A stretch of 14,637 bases of DNA from Firmicutes bacterium UBA3738 (GTDB lineage: Bacteria > Bacillota > Clostridia > Peptostreptococcales > Anaerovoracaceae), in contig DFGY01000080.1 in assembly GCA_002372505.1 (NCBI GenBank), positions 572 through 15,208 on the forward strand, read 5' to 3'. Under the pieces are notes generated by a model. That model was given only the letters and a program-made list of their open reading frames with translations, searched no databases and was not told where the DNA came from. Shown in pieces: positions 6,011 through 13,699 of this stretch. The translations under genes and the position numbers were made by a program. Numbering within the stretch: position 1 is the stretch's first letter; each line of letters opens with the position of its first letter.

Positions 6011-6124
6011 CTATTCTGTTTTTAATCCTACAACATACTTTACACACTCTTCACATACATACCCGCCCCTGAAGGGCCGCGTCCTGTAATGAGATTTGCA
6101 AATGTCACATTCGTGGTAGTACAT
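6011..6124 (-). CDS. 37-residue two-CxxC (zinc-ribbon-like) protein, function unknown
   Basis: A small frame reads MYYHECDICKSHYRT at its start, continues through RPFRGGYVCEECV and ends GLKTE. The two CxxC pairs (C6/C9 and C24/C27), 14 residues apart, are the spacing of a treble-clef or zinc-ribbon knuckle. The middle is basic (R15, R17, R20 region) and aromatic, compatible with nucleic acid or protein contact. The AAGGAGGTGA site, five bases from the ATG, is about as strong as any in the window, which supports real translation. It has its own promoter with a palindrome over the -35 and its own terminator. I do not recognise the family. It might be a metal sensor, an adaptor peptide, or the coding part of a dual-function small RNA. 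Confidence 0.75.
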   Translation of the reverse strand: MYYHECDICKSHYRTRPFRGGYVCEECVKYVVGLKTE

Positions 6125-6171
6125 ATAGTCACCTCCTTATTTCTAACAACTCATTTCCTGATGTGTTTCTG

Positions 6172-6200
6172 ATATTACTCACATGAAATATGTATTTCAA
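6172..6200 (-). promoter_or_regulatory. Promoter of the 37-residue protein gene
   Basis: On the minus strand TTGAAA (6195-6200), a 17-base spacer and TAATAT (6172-6177) form a plausible sigma-A promoter in the gap after rqcH. The predicted transcript starts near 6165, about 40 bases before the ATG. Confidence 0.65.
6184..6199. promoter_or_regulatory. Perfect 16-bp inverted repeat over the -35, candidate operator
   Basis: TGAAATA-TG-TATTTCA is a perfect palindrome with seven-base arms. It covers five of the six -35 bases and eleven bases of the spacer, so a bound dimer would block the promoter. It does not match the Fur, PerR or LexA boxes I know. It is AT-rich, so a chance origin cannot be excluded. 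Confidence 0.45.
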
Positions 6201-6239
6201 TATGGAGGGACGGAACTGTTAAATAATGAGCCGCATCTG

Positions 6240-7943
6240 TTATCTGGTGACTTTTAGAGAGGAAGGATCCACAGGTGTGACGTAAACTGTCCTGTTATCC
6301 GTGAATATAACCATGCCCGGTTTGGCACCGTTTGGTTTTTTCACATGCTTAATTACGGTGTAGTCCACGGGGACATTTTCCGACTCTCTTCCCTTGCTGT
6401 GCCACGCTGCGATTCTGGCAGCTTCGAATATGGAATCGTCGTCTACCTGACGGCCTTCCGTAAAAAGAATTGTGTGTGATCCGGGTATATCCTTTGTGTG
6501 GAACCACAAATCCGAGCGGCCTGCCTTCTTTGTGGTCAGCTCATCGTTTTCCTTGTTGTTTCTGCCAACGAGAATGCGGAAACCTCCGCTGGTCATGTAT
6601 TCATGGGGCTGAATCTTTTTCTTTTTCTGCAGACCCTTGGCTTTTCTTCTCCGCACGAAGCCTGAGTCCATAAGCTCCTGCCTAATGCTGTCCAGCTCTT
6701 CCGTCGTCTCTGCGCTGTCAATAAAGCTGGCTACGGATTCCAGGTACTCTATATCCCCGTCGGTTTCTTCCAGCTGCTTTTTCTTCTCTACGATAGCCGT
6801 CTTGCTCTTGCTGTACTTCTTGAAATAAATCTGGGCGTTCTTCGCCGGCGCATAACGTACATCAAGGGGAATGGTAATAGGCAGACCATCGTAGTAGTTC
6901 GTTACCGTGACTTCCTTATCTCCCGTCTTCATCAGGTGAATATTGGCTGTAATGAGCTCGCCGTAAAGACGGTACTCTTCCGAGTTTTCCGCCTTCTGAA
7001 GATCCTCCGACAGGCGCTGCTTTTTAAGCCGCAGTTTTTTTATCTGACCTGCAACGGTCTTCTCCAGGGTCTTTGCCTTCTGCCTTACTCTGTTGGATGC
7101 GTTTCTGTGGGAATAAAACCATGACGCCGCCTGGCTGATCGTGTCAAAGTCCATGGACTCGTAGCGCTCTTCGTATTCGGGAATGTGAATGATGTGAAAG
7201 TCAGCCGGAACCTTGTCTTCTTTTATGAAGACCTTAGGCGTGATACTCTTTGAATCAATCTGTTCTATTATAGACCTAAGAGAATTATATGCATCCTCCG
7301 CGTCTTCCCTTTCCGTAATCAGCCTGGCTATAACAGGCGATATTCCGCTTACGTTATCCAGGACTGTCTTGGACATTTCTCTGCCTTCGGGGAATGCTTC
7401 CATGTCCCCTAAGGTAATGTCCGTAAAGGGAATCTTGTCCTGGGCAGGTGGATAGGCATAGGGCTGCCCCGGCAGTACCTGGCGCACCCTGCTTTCGTCT
7501 ATGGATACTCTCTTTATGCTGTCAACTATTTTACCTGTCTTCATATCCACAAGGACTATGTTGCTGTGCCTGCCCATAGTCTCGATTATTAACTTTTTAT
7601 CTGTAACGAATCCCATTTCGTCACGGGATTCAAATGTCAGCTCTATTATTCTTTCGCAGCCTACCTGGCCGATGCCTGATATGCGACTGCCTTGTATATG
7701 CTTTCTCATGAGCATGCAAAAAACAGGAGGCTCAGCAGGGTTGTCGAAGCTGTCCTCTGTCAAAAATATTCCCGCGTGCTCATTGTTGCAGGATGCGTAA
7801 AAGCGCACCCGCCCCATGGGGCCATGAACGCTTACAACCAGTTCATCGCTTCCGGGCTGATATATTTTTTCTACCTTTCCTCCCAGCAAAGCATCCTTCA
7901 GCTCTGCTGCTATTCCTCTAGTTACTAATCCGTCAAATGCCAT
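6240..7943 (-). CDS. rqcH: Rqc2 homolog RqcH (NFACT / fibronectin-binding FbpA family)
   Basis: RqcH binds stalled 50S subunits carrying peptidyl-tRNA and recruits Ala-tRNA to add alanine tails that mark the chain for degradation. The 567-residue protein has NFACT-N from MAFDGLVTRGIAAEL, with GRHSN at 124-128, a helical coiled-coil middle (about 285-330, KAKTLEKTVAGQIKKLRLKK), and C-terminal NFACT-R with RNNKENDELT and DLWFHTKDIPGSH (about 455-490). The position that I align with the Asp-Arg pair needed for tRNA work is E97-R98. The ATG is two bases after the rluD stop with only a weak AGAAAG upstream, so coupling to rluD is likely. Older annotation as a fibronectin-binding adhesin is misleading. 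No terminator is seen after the gene. Confidence 0.93.
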   Translation of the reverse strand: MAFDGLVTRGIAAELKDALLGGKVEKIYQPGSDELVVSVHGPMGRVRFYASCNNEHAGIFLTEDSFDNPAEPPVFCMLMRKHIQGSRISGIGQVGCERIIELTFESRDEMGFVTDKKLIIETMGRHSNIVLVDMKTGKIVDSIKRVSIDESRVRQVLPGQPYAYPPAQDKIPFTDITLGDMEAFPEGREMSKTVLDNVSGISPVIARLITEREDAEDAYNSLRSIIEQIDSKSITPKVFIKEDKVPADFHIIHIPEYEERYESMDFDTISQAASWFYSHRNASNRVRQKAKTLEKTVAGQIKKLRLKKQRLSEDLQKAENSEEYRLYGELITANIHLMKTGDKEVTVTNYYDGLPITIPLDVRYAPAKNAQIYFKKYSKSKTAIVEKKKQLEETDGDIEYLESVASFIDSAETTEELDSIRQELMDSGFVRRRKAKGLQKKKKIQPHEYMTSGGFRILVGRNNKENDELTTKKAGRSDLWFHTKDIPGSHTILFTEGRQVDDDSIFEAARIAAWHSKGRESENVPVDYTVIKHVKKPNGAKPGMVIFTDNRTVYVTPVDPSSLKVTR

Positions 7944-7945
7944 AA

Positions 7946-8872
7946 TTACAACTTTCTGAGTTTATTCAGTACTCCATCAAACTCTTCCGGGAGCTCACTT
8001 TCAAATTCCATATATTCACCGGTGACAGGGTGATTAAACCCCAGCAGGTATGCATGGAGCATCTGCCCATGGACTCCAAATTCATTTTTCTCCGGTCCGT
8101 ACACGTGGTCTCCCAAAAGGGGATGCTTCATGTAGGACATGTGTACACGAATCTGGTGTGTCCTGCCTGTCTCCAGGCGGGCTTCTATAAGTGTGTATCT
8201 GCCGAAGCGTTCAAGCACCTTATAATTTGTCACAGCCTCCTTTGAGTTTGAATAGGTCACCGCCTGCCTCAGCCTGTTTGACGGATCCCTGCCAATGGGA
8301 AGATCGATTCTCCCTTCGTCCTCTTTAAAGTTGCTGTAGACTATTGCTTTATACGCCCTGGTAATGGAATGCTCCTGGAGCTTGGCGGCCAGATTTCTGT
8401 GAGCACGATCGCTCTTTGCAATCATAATAAGGCCGCTGGTGTCCTTGTCTATTCTGTGCACTATGCCCGGCCTTTCCACTCCGTTTATGGATGAAAGCCT
8501 GTCGGCGCAGTGATACATTATTGCGTTAACAAGGGTGCCTGTGGTATTACCCACGCCGGGATGGACAACCATTCCCTTTTCCTTATCAACGACCATTACC
8601 TCATCATCTTCGTAAACTATATTAATAGGTATATCCTCAGGAAGAACGTCCAGAGTCTCGGGCTCGGGTATATTCACTTCTATACGTTCACCGCCGAAAA
8701 GCAGCCACTTCTTCTTTGTGCAGACTTTACCGTTAACGAGGACGCACTCCTCGGCTATCAGCTTCTGAATGCTGTTTCTTGACATGTCATTAAGATTTGA
8801 CGACAGATACACATCCAACCTAACGCCATCTGTATTCTCTTGAGCTACAATACTGAAAACATTAGCCGGCAT
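7946..8872 (-). CDS. rluD: RluA/RluD family 23S rRNA pseudouridine synthase
   Basis: This 308-residue enzyme converts uridine to pseudouridine in 23S rRNA. An S4-like domain spans about residues 17-65 (RLDVYLSSNL, SRNSIQKLI, VLVNGKV), followed by the pseudouridine synthase domain. The catalytic loop GIVHRIDKDTSGL is complete, with D142 as the catalytic aspartate, and ETGRTHQIRVHM is present later. Which uridine is modified cannot be read from sequence, since Bacillus has several paralogues (YlyB sits next to lspA as here). The start overlaps the end of lspA by 11 bases, with AGGGGGAAAG upstream. Confidence 0.93.
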   Translation of the reverse strand: MPANVFSIVAQENTDGVRLDVYLSSNLNDMSRNSIQKLIAEECVLVNGKVCTKKKWLLFGGERIEVNIPEPETLDVLPEDIPINIVYEDDEVMVVDKEKGMVVHPGVGNTTGTLVNAIMYHCADRLSSINGVERPGIVHRIDKDTSGLIMIAKSDRAHRNLAAKLQEHSITRAYKAIVYSNFKEDEGRIDLPIGRDPSNRLRQAVTYSNSKEAVTNYKVLERFGRYTLIEARLETGRTHQIRVHMSYMKHPLLGDHVYGPEKNEFGVHGQMLHAYLLGFNHPVTGEYMEFESELPEEFDGVLNKLRKL

Positions 8873-9314
8873 CTTTCTTTCCCCCTGACGTTAATACATA
8901 AACTATCAGTAGTGCACATCCCAAGGTTACACATATGTCAGCTACGTTAAATACGGGGAAGACCCTGAAATCAATAAAATCCACTACGTATCCGTAGGCT
9001 GCCCTGTCTATAAGGTTTCCTATCCCACCTCCGATAATCATACTTACAGCTACCATTATCAGCCTGTCTTCGCTCTTCCTTTTGACGTAAATGAACACCA
9101 GTCCCGCAGTAACCAGCACCGCCGTAAATATTCCCAGGACTGTTGCCTGTCCTTCAAACATGCTGAAAGCTGCTCCCGTATTCCGAATGTACGTTATGTG
9201 AAGGACATTCTCAATTAGTGGAATACTTTCGCTTAAACTCAAATTCGAAGTGATAGCCCACTTCGAAATTTGATCTCCCGCAAGTATTAAAATGATTATC
9301 AGAAAATATTTCAT
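8862..9314 (-). CDS. lspA: Lipoprotein signal peptidase (signal peptidase II)
   Basis: LspA cleaves the signal peptide from diacylglyceryl-modified prolipoproteins in the membrane. The 150-residue protein has four membrane segments (about 1-20, 57-77, 84-104, 127-142) and all family motifs: GDQISKW, NTGAAFSMF, GNLIDR, VVDFIDF and FNVADI. D112 and D126 align with the catalytic aspartates (D114 and D141 of Escherichia coli). The start overlaps the divIVA stop by four bases (ATGA). The lspA-rluD pairing is common in Firmicutes. Confidence 0.97.
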   Translation of the reverse strand: MKYFLIIILILAGDQISKWAITSNLSLSESIPLIENVLHITYIRNTGAAFSMFEGQATVLGIFTAVLVTAGLVFIYVKRKSEDRLIMVAVSMIIGGGIGNLIDRAAYGYVVDFIDFRVFPVFNVADICVTLGCALLIVYVLTSGGKKDAG

Positions 9315-10012
9315 ACATCCAAATCTTCCGGATTCAAAACCACGGTTTTTCTGTCGTCATCTGAATCAGCATTGGATACTTCCTTCATAATATCCACCTG
9401 GCTTATTACGATTGTGTCTGAACTTGTCGAACCGGCGGAAGGAATTGTACTGCTGAGAGTCTTTTCGTCAAGGGTCTTTTCCTTATCGAAAGAATCATCA
9501 GAAGGCACCGGCTCGAATTCTTCCGCAAGGATTTCTTCCAGTCTGTCAACTTCAAAATCCGGGAACAGATTATCCTGAACCGACTCAAAATGAGATAGTT
9601 CCTGCTCCAGCATGTCTCTGTACCTGTCCCTGAAGGCAATGTATCTTTGCTTTATGTGTTTATTCTCATCCTCCAGGCGCTGAGCCTTTTCGCGAGCCTC
9701 GCGGATGATTGTCTCAGAATCAAGTTCCGCATTTTTTACGAGGATCTCCGCTCGCTTTTCCGCGCTGCGGGCAATATCATCCATGAGGCTTTGAGCCTGT
9801 TTCATGGTTTTGGTCACCTCTTCCTGAGCACCTTTGTATCTTTCAAGTTCAGTTTCAAGTGCTGCGATTTCGTTCCTGAGTTTTACGTTTTCCTTCGTCA
9901 ATTTATCGAAGTCCAAAGTGAGCATATCGAGAAATGTATCTACTTCATCTTCTCTGTATCCTCTGACTCCCCTTGCAAACTGTTTTGCCTGAATATCCTT
10001 AGGTGTCAGCAT
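9311..10012 (-). CDS. divIVA: DivIVA family septum-site/pole protein
   Basis: DivIVA binds negatively curved membrane at septa and poles and recruits other proteins. The 233-residue product begins MLTPKDIQAKQFARGVRGYREDEVDTFLD, the conserved membrane-binding head. Long coiled coil follows at about 28-72 and 90-145, then an acidic, Ser-rich tail (about 165-233). The residue that inserts into membrane in Bacillus (Phe17) aligns with V16, while the neighbouring Arg is kept as R17. GGAGGTAG eight bases upstream of the ATG includes the sepF stop codon. It is directly after sepF, as expected for a division cluster, though ylmG and ylmH are absent between them. Confidence 0.95.
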   Translation of the reverse strand: MLTPKDIQAKQFARGVRGYREDEVDTFLDMLTLDFDKLTKENVKLRNEIAALETELERYKGAQEEVTKTMKQAQSLMDDIARSAEKRAEILVKNAELDSETIIREAREKAQRLEDENKHIKQRYIAFRDRYRDMLEQELSHFESVQDNLFPDFEVDRLEEILAEEFEPVPSDDSFDKEKTLDEKTLSSTIPSAGSTSSDTIVISQVDIMKEVSNADSDDDRKTVVLNPEDLDV

Positions 10013-10015
10013 ATT

Positions 10016-10486
10016 CTACCTCCAGCTTTCGTTGTTTTTATTGAAATCAAATCCCTTATTCTGAAGAGCATCTGCCGATATATCAACATTTGCCGGTGCA
10101 AAAACGAATATATTGTTTGCAACTTTCTGCACGTTACCGTTAAGGGCATAAGTTGCTCCGCTGAGGAAGTCAAAAATCTTTCTCGCTGAATCAGAATCAA
10201 GTCTTTCAAGATTGATGATTACCGGTCTTCTTTCTTTCAGTGAATCAACCAGTTTCGGGCAATCTTCAAAGCCGTCCGGCTCGATTACCACAAGCTTCAT
10301 TGATGAACTATGTCCTTGCTGCATTGGTACCACTTTGTCGCCCCCTCTCTGGGAATAGCTGCTTCTCGGTTCTACCTTCTGTCTTTCCATTTTCATGCTT
10401 GCAGCTCTTATTTCTTCTTCTGTGATATCGTCGTCGTCATACTCTTCTATGCCAACCAAGTCTTTGAATTTGTCAAATACGCCCAT
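10016..10486 (-). CDS. sepF: Cell division protein SepF
   Basis: SepF anchors and bundles FtsZ at the membrane. The 156-residue protein begins MGVFDKFKDLVG, the amphipathic membrane-targeting helix, followed by an acidic and Gln/Ser-rich linker (about 14-60). The conserved core (about 62-140) contains VIEPDGFEDC, RRPVIINLERLD and FDFLSGATYALNG. I chose the ATG at 10484-10486, with AGGAGG eight bases upstream. A longer frame starting 17 codons earlier would run into the end of yggS and lacks the motif. The yggS-sepF-divIVA order matches the Bacillus ylmE-ylmF-divIVA region. Confidence 0.96.
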   Translation of the reverse strand: MGVFDKFKDLVGIEEYDDDDITEEEIRAASMKMERQKVEPRSSYSQRGGDKVVPMQQGHSSSMKLVVIEPDGFEDCPKLVDSLKERRPVIINLERLDSDSARKIFDFLSGATYALNGNVQKVANNIFVFAPANVDISADALQNKGFDFNKNNESWR

Positions 10487-10502
10487 TTCTTTTTCCTCCT
10501 TA

Positions 10503-11165
10503 TCAGTATACACGTGCGCCGAAAATAGCCGTGCCAACTCTTATCAAATTTGAACCCTCTTCCATGGCAGTCACATAATCGTGTGTCATTCCCATTGAAA
10601 GGTATTTAAAATCTATCATTTCGTGGTCTATTTTACCATACTCATCGTAAAGTTTCTTTACCTGAGCAAAGAATGGCCTGATCTCATCAGGGTCATCCGC
10701 ATAGGGTGCCACAGACATGAGACCGCAGATTCTGACGTTCGGGCAGCTTTCAAGTATTTCATTTATCAGCGTTCCCGTTTCGCCAGGGTCTATTCCCCAC
10801 TTGCTTTCCTCGTGAGCTGCGTTTACCTGAATCAGCACATCCATAACCTTATCGTGCTGAGCCGCTCTCTTGTCGATTTCCTTTGCAAGCTTCAAGGAAT
10901 CAACAGAGTGTATGAGGGACACTTTGTCGATAATGTACTTTACTTTGTTCGTCTGAAGATGTCCGATCATGTGCCAGCGCACAGGCTTAACACTATCGTA
11001 CTTGTCCATGATTTCCTGGACTTTGTTCTCACCTATATCCGTGATGCCGCAATCAATGGCTTCGTTTATTTCCTCCACGCTGTGGGTCTTTGTTACAGCC
11101 ACAAGGAGGACGCCATCTTTCATTTCACTTTTAACTTTTTTAATGTTTCCTTTTATATCAGCCAT
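10503..11165 (-). CDS. yggS: Pyridoxal phosphate homeostasis protein (YggS/YlmE/PLPBP)
   Basis: This family binds pyridoxal 5'-phosphate and keeps vitamin B6 and amino-acid pools balanced, with no known catalysis. The 220-residue single barrel has the PLP lysine in AVTKTHS (K26), GENKVQE (about 46-52), RWHMIGHLQTNK (about 62-73) and the late phosphate-binding LSMGMTHDY and LIRVGTAIFG segments. Length is normal. The GAGGTGA site lies seven bases from the ATG and ten bases follow the stop of the HlyD-like gene. Its place before sepF is widely conserved in Firmicutes. Confidence 0.96.
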   Translation of the reverse strand: MADIKGNIKKVKSEMKDGVLLVAVTKTHSVEEINEAIDCGITDIGENKVQEIMDKYDSVKPVRWHMIGHLQTNKVKYIIDKVSLIHSVDSLKLAKEIDKRAAQHDKVMDVLIQVNAAHEESKWGIDPGETGTLINEILESCPNVRICGLMSVAPYADDPDEIRPFFAQVKKLYDEYGKIDHEMIDFKYLSMGMTHDYVTAMEEGSNLIRVGTAIFGARVY

Positions 11166-11175
11166 AATTCACCTC

Positions 11176-12165
11176 TTAGTTTCTTTTCACTTCATCGTAG
11201 GCTCTGACTGTTTTCACGGCTTTGCCTTTTTTATCAAAGAATTCTTTTTCCGTCACGAGTGTTTTCTCTCCATCGGTGCCAAGGGTCTGCACTTCCCTGA
11301 AGACGTAGTCGCCGGCTGTGTTCTTCACGTAGCAGCCAACCTTCTTGTTCTTGGTGGTAAGGCAGTCGTTTGATATGAGCAGGCCCTCGCTGTCTGTTGT
11401 GACTATTTTGGCGTTTAAGAGCCTGGATTTCATAAACTCACTGTAATACCTGTTTGTCTTAAGTATTACCCTCCATTTACCGCCATCACTTTTTATATCG
11501 TCTATGGTGGCATCGAATTTACCCTTGTCCGGGCGGACGCTCACGATCTTTCCTTTTTCAAATTTGCTAATATCTTCTTCGTCTATCCAGCAGACTATAT
11601 ACCAAGCGCTGTTATCGGCGATTTTGTACACCGGGTCTCCCTTTGTGACAGTTTCTCTGGCCAGTTTTTCCGGCGGTGTATCGGCCCGCTTGTAATCGCT
11701 TTCGCTAAGATCCTTCATGGTCTTTGGAGTAAAGGTGCTTTCGTATCCGTCAACGTACTGGGAAAAGATTCCCTTCCTGCCGCTCTTCTGTTTCTCTTCG
11801 AACACCAATCCGTCCCCAAGTCTTTTTATGAGATCCTTGTACTGGGATGTGCCGTCATCGGATTCTTCTTTGACCTGATCGGCTTTCTTCGGAGCCTCTT
11901 TGAAATCCATCAGCTTACTGCCCTTTTTCACAAGAGTTCCCTCGTCGGTGAACACCTTAATAGTCCCCGTTCCGGAAGCTTTGTAGACAGTTTCATCCCT
12001 TACAATCCATCCTTCAACATCATCGCTGACCCTGAGCCTTCCATACTCAATTATCTCAGTGTCCGCTAGAGCTCCGCCGACCCTGGGAAGCACTTCCACA
12101 AGAACGTACATGAGGATTACTGCCAATATGAATAATATAATTGTTCGTTTCTTTAGTTTTGGCAT
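11176..12165 (-). CDS. HlyD-like membrane-anchored adaptor protein
   Basis: The 329-residue protein has a short basic start (MPKLKKR), one membrane segment (about 8-28) and a large outside part. Residues about 52-86 (GWIVRDETVYKASGTGTIK, then EGTLVKKGSKL) resemble the biotinyl/lipoyl-like half-motif of HlyD/RND-type adaptors. A Lys-rich middle and a beta-rich C-terminal part follow (DPVYKIADNSAWYIVCWID; LLISNDCLTTKNKKVGCYVKN). No ABC or RND transporter gene lies nearby, so its partner is unknown. Its fixed position before yggS-sepF-divIVA suggests an envelope or division-related role, which is an inference. GGAG is seven bases upstream of the ATG, and it starts 29 bases after trmD. Confidence 0.7.
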   Translation of the reverse strand: MPKLKKRTIILFILAVILMYVLVEVLPRVGGALADTEIIEYGRLRVSDDVEGWIVRDETVYKASGTGTIKVFTDEGTLVKKGSKLMDFKEAPKKADQVKEESDDGTSQYKDLIKRLGDGLVFEEKQKSGRKGIFSQYVDGYESTFTPKTMKDLSESDYKRADTPPEKLARETVTKGDPVYKIADNSAWYIVCWIDEEDISKFEKGKIVSVRPDKGKFDATIDDIKSDGGKWRVILKTNRYYSEFMKSRLLNAKIVTTDSEGLLISNDCLTTKNKKVGCYVKNTAGDYVFREVQTLGTDGEKTLVTEKEFFDKKGKAVKTVRAYDEVKRN

Positions 12166-12194
12166 TTTTTGACTCCACTAGATATTGTACATCA

Positions 12195-12923
12195 TTACTT
12201 TATTTTTTCCAATATCCTTTTTTCGTCTTTGTCCAGCTCATCTTCCCTTTTCAGAAAGGCCTCAAACAAATCCGGCCGTCTTTCCTTCGTCAGCTTCAGG
12301 GCCTCTTCAAACCTCCAAAGATGAATGTTTCTGTGATGGCCGCTTAAAAGCACCTCCGGCACGTTCATCCCGTCGTACTCCCTTGGCTGAGTGTACTGGG
12401 GATACTCCAGAAGGCCGCTGTAAATTGACTCTTCCATGGCTGATTCCTCGTGGCTGAGCACTCCCGGAATGAGGCGTGCAACACTGTCTACGAGAACTAT
12501 TGCCGCAGGCTCACCACCTGTGAGAATGTAATCGCCTATGGATATTTCTTCAATGTCATAGCGCTCCAATATTCTCTGGTCTATTCCTTCATAGTGTCCG
12601 CAGAGAATCACCATATCGTCAAGGCCTGATAATTCTTCTATCTTCTGCTGACTCAGAACCTTTCCCTTTGGTGACATGTAAATAATTTTCTTGCCCTCGG
12701 CGCCGACAGCGTCAAGAGCAGAAAAAACAGGATCCGCCATCATTACCATGCCCACGCCGCCTCCGAAGGGGTAATCGTCGGTACGGTTATGCTTATCCTT
12801 TGTGTAGTCCCTTATATCGGTTATTTTTATGTCCAGTATTCCCTTGTCCTGGGCCCTGCCCAGCATGCTGGCCTTAAGAGGCGTGAACATTTCGGGAAAC
12901 AGAGTCAGTATATCTATTTTCAT
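12195..12923 (-). CDS. trmD: tRNA (guanine37-N1)-methyltransferase
   Basis: TrmD uses S-adenosylmethionine to methylate G37 next to the anticodon, preventing frameshifting. The 242-residue SPOUT enzyme starts MKIDILTLFPEMF and has RTDDYPFGGGVGMVMM, YMSPKGKVLSQQ, ILCGHYEGIDQR and SIGDYILTGGEPAA, which form the trefoil knot and SAM pocket. Length is typical. Its ATG overlaps the rimM stop (ATGA). In many bacteria rplS follows trmD, but here a HlyD-like gene follows. Confidence 0.98.
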   Translation of the reverse strand: MKIDILTLFPEMFTPLKASMLGRAQDKGILDIKITDIRDYTKDKHNRTDDYPFGGGVGMVMMADPVFSALDAVGAEGKKIIYMSPKGKVLSQQKIEELSGLDDMVILCGHYEGIDQRILERYDIEEISIGDYILTGGEPAAIVLVDSVARLIPGVLSHEESAMEESIYSGLLEYPQYTQPREYDGMNVPEVLLSGHHRNIHLWRFEEALKLTKERRPDLFEAFLKREDELDKDEKRILEKIK

Positions 12924-13456
12924 AACTCAAGCAGCCCATCCGGGAGTCTGACTGTAATGACTCCCATTTCCACATCTACTTTTCTTATAAATTCAGGAGC
13001 TCCCGGCACGAGCAAATCCCTGTTCCCGCCGGCAGATCCTTCCTCTCTCTTTACGACATATAAATCCTGAGCAGTATTGGTCTGCACATCCTTAAGCCTT
13101 CCAAGGAGAGTCCCCTCTTCGGTCCTAACATCAAAGCCAATAATGTCCCGGACGTAATACCTGCCCTCTTCAAGCTCCGGAAGGTCATCCTCATCAATAA
13201 AAATATCGCAGGCGCGCACAGCCTCGGAAGCATTCCGGTCATCAATACCTTCCAGCTTAAGAATAATAGAAGGCCCCTTATATCTGACACCCTCTATCTC
13301 TCTGAATACCGGCTCCGCCTCGCCCCGCTCCTTGACGAAAACACCTTCAAGATATTCAAACCTGTCAGGCTCGTCGGAGTAACTGATTATTTTCACTTCT
13401 CCTTTTAACCCGACAGGACTCGTTATTTTTCCTATTTCTATTAGCTTATTGTACAA
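12920..13456 (-). CDS. rimM: Ribosome maturation factor RimM
   Basis: RimM helps form the 30S head, near S19 and S13. The 178-residue protein has the N-terminal RimM domain (about 5-90, with IGKITSPVGLKGEVKI) and the C-terminal PRC-barrel-like domain (about 97-175, RYYVRDIIGFDV; LLVPGAPEFIRKVD). The start is a TTG (13454-13456), which gives the usual short lead before GKI. No ATG in a sensible place exists in frame. It overlaps the khpA end by 11 bases with only a weak GAG upstream, so translation probably depends on khpA. Confidence 0.95.
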   Translation of the reverse strand: MYNKLIEIGKITSPVGLKGEVKIISYSDEPDRFEYLEGVFVKERGEAEPVFREIEGVRYKGPSIILKLEGIDDRNASEAVRACDIFIDEDDLPELEEGRYYVRDIIGFDVRTEEGTLLGRLKDVQTNTAQDLYVVKREEGSAGGNRDLLVPGAPEFIRKVDVEMGVITVRLPDGLLEL

Positions 13457-13676
13457 TCTCTACAACAACCTTTTTATTAGATTTCATTGCAGCCGACTTA
13501 ACGACCGTCCTGATTGCTTTAGCGATACGGCCCTGTTTGCCTATCACCTTGCCCATGTCATCGGCGGCGACTTTAAGAGTAACAATAGTTACCTGCTTTT
13601 CTGTCTGCTCCGTAACTTCGACAGCATCAGGATTATCAACCAGCGACTTTGCTATCGCTTCTACTAATCCTTTCAT
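13446..13676 (-). CDS. khpA: KH-domain RNA-binding protein KhpA
   Basis: KhpA is a small RNA-binding protein that in streptococci pairs with KhpB/EloR and affects cell elongation and division. The 76-residue chain is a single KH domain. Its GKVIGKQGR (about 41-49) contains the GxxG loop that grips RNA, followed by the helix IAKAIRTVV. The ATG is preceded by a modest GGTGAT. It lies 23 bases after rpsP and overlaps rimM, the standard Firmicute order rpsP-ylqC-rimM-trmD. Confidence 0.96.
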   Translation of the reverse strand: MKGLVEAIAKSLVDNPDAVEVTEQTEKQVTIVTLKVAADDMGKVIGKQGRIAKAIRTVVKSAAMKSNKKVVVEIVQ

Positions 13677-13699
13677 TATATAATCACCGCTTTCTATTT

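Noticed and set aside
6201..6239. Terminator after rqcH
   Set aside because: No stem-loop with a T-run could be found between the rqcH stop codon and the next promoter.
10487..10537. N-terminal extension of sepF by 17 codons into yggS
   Set aside because: The MGVFDKF membrane helix is the family start and AGGAGG sits right before it.
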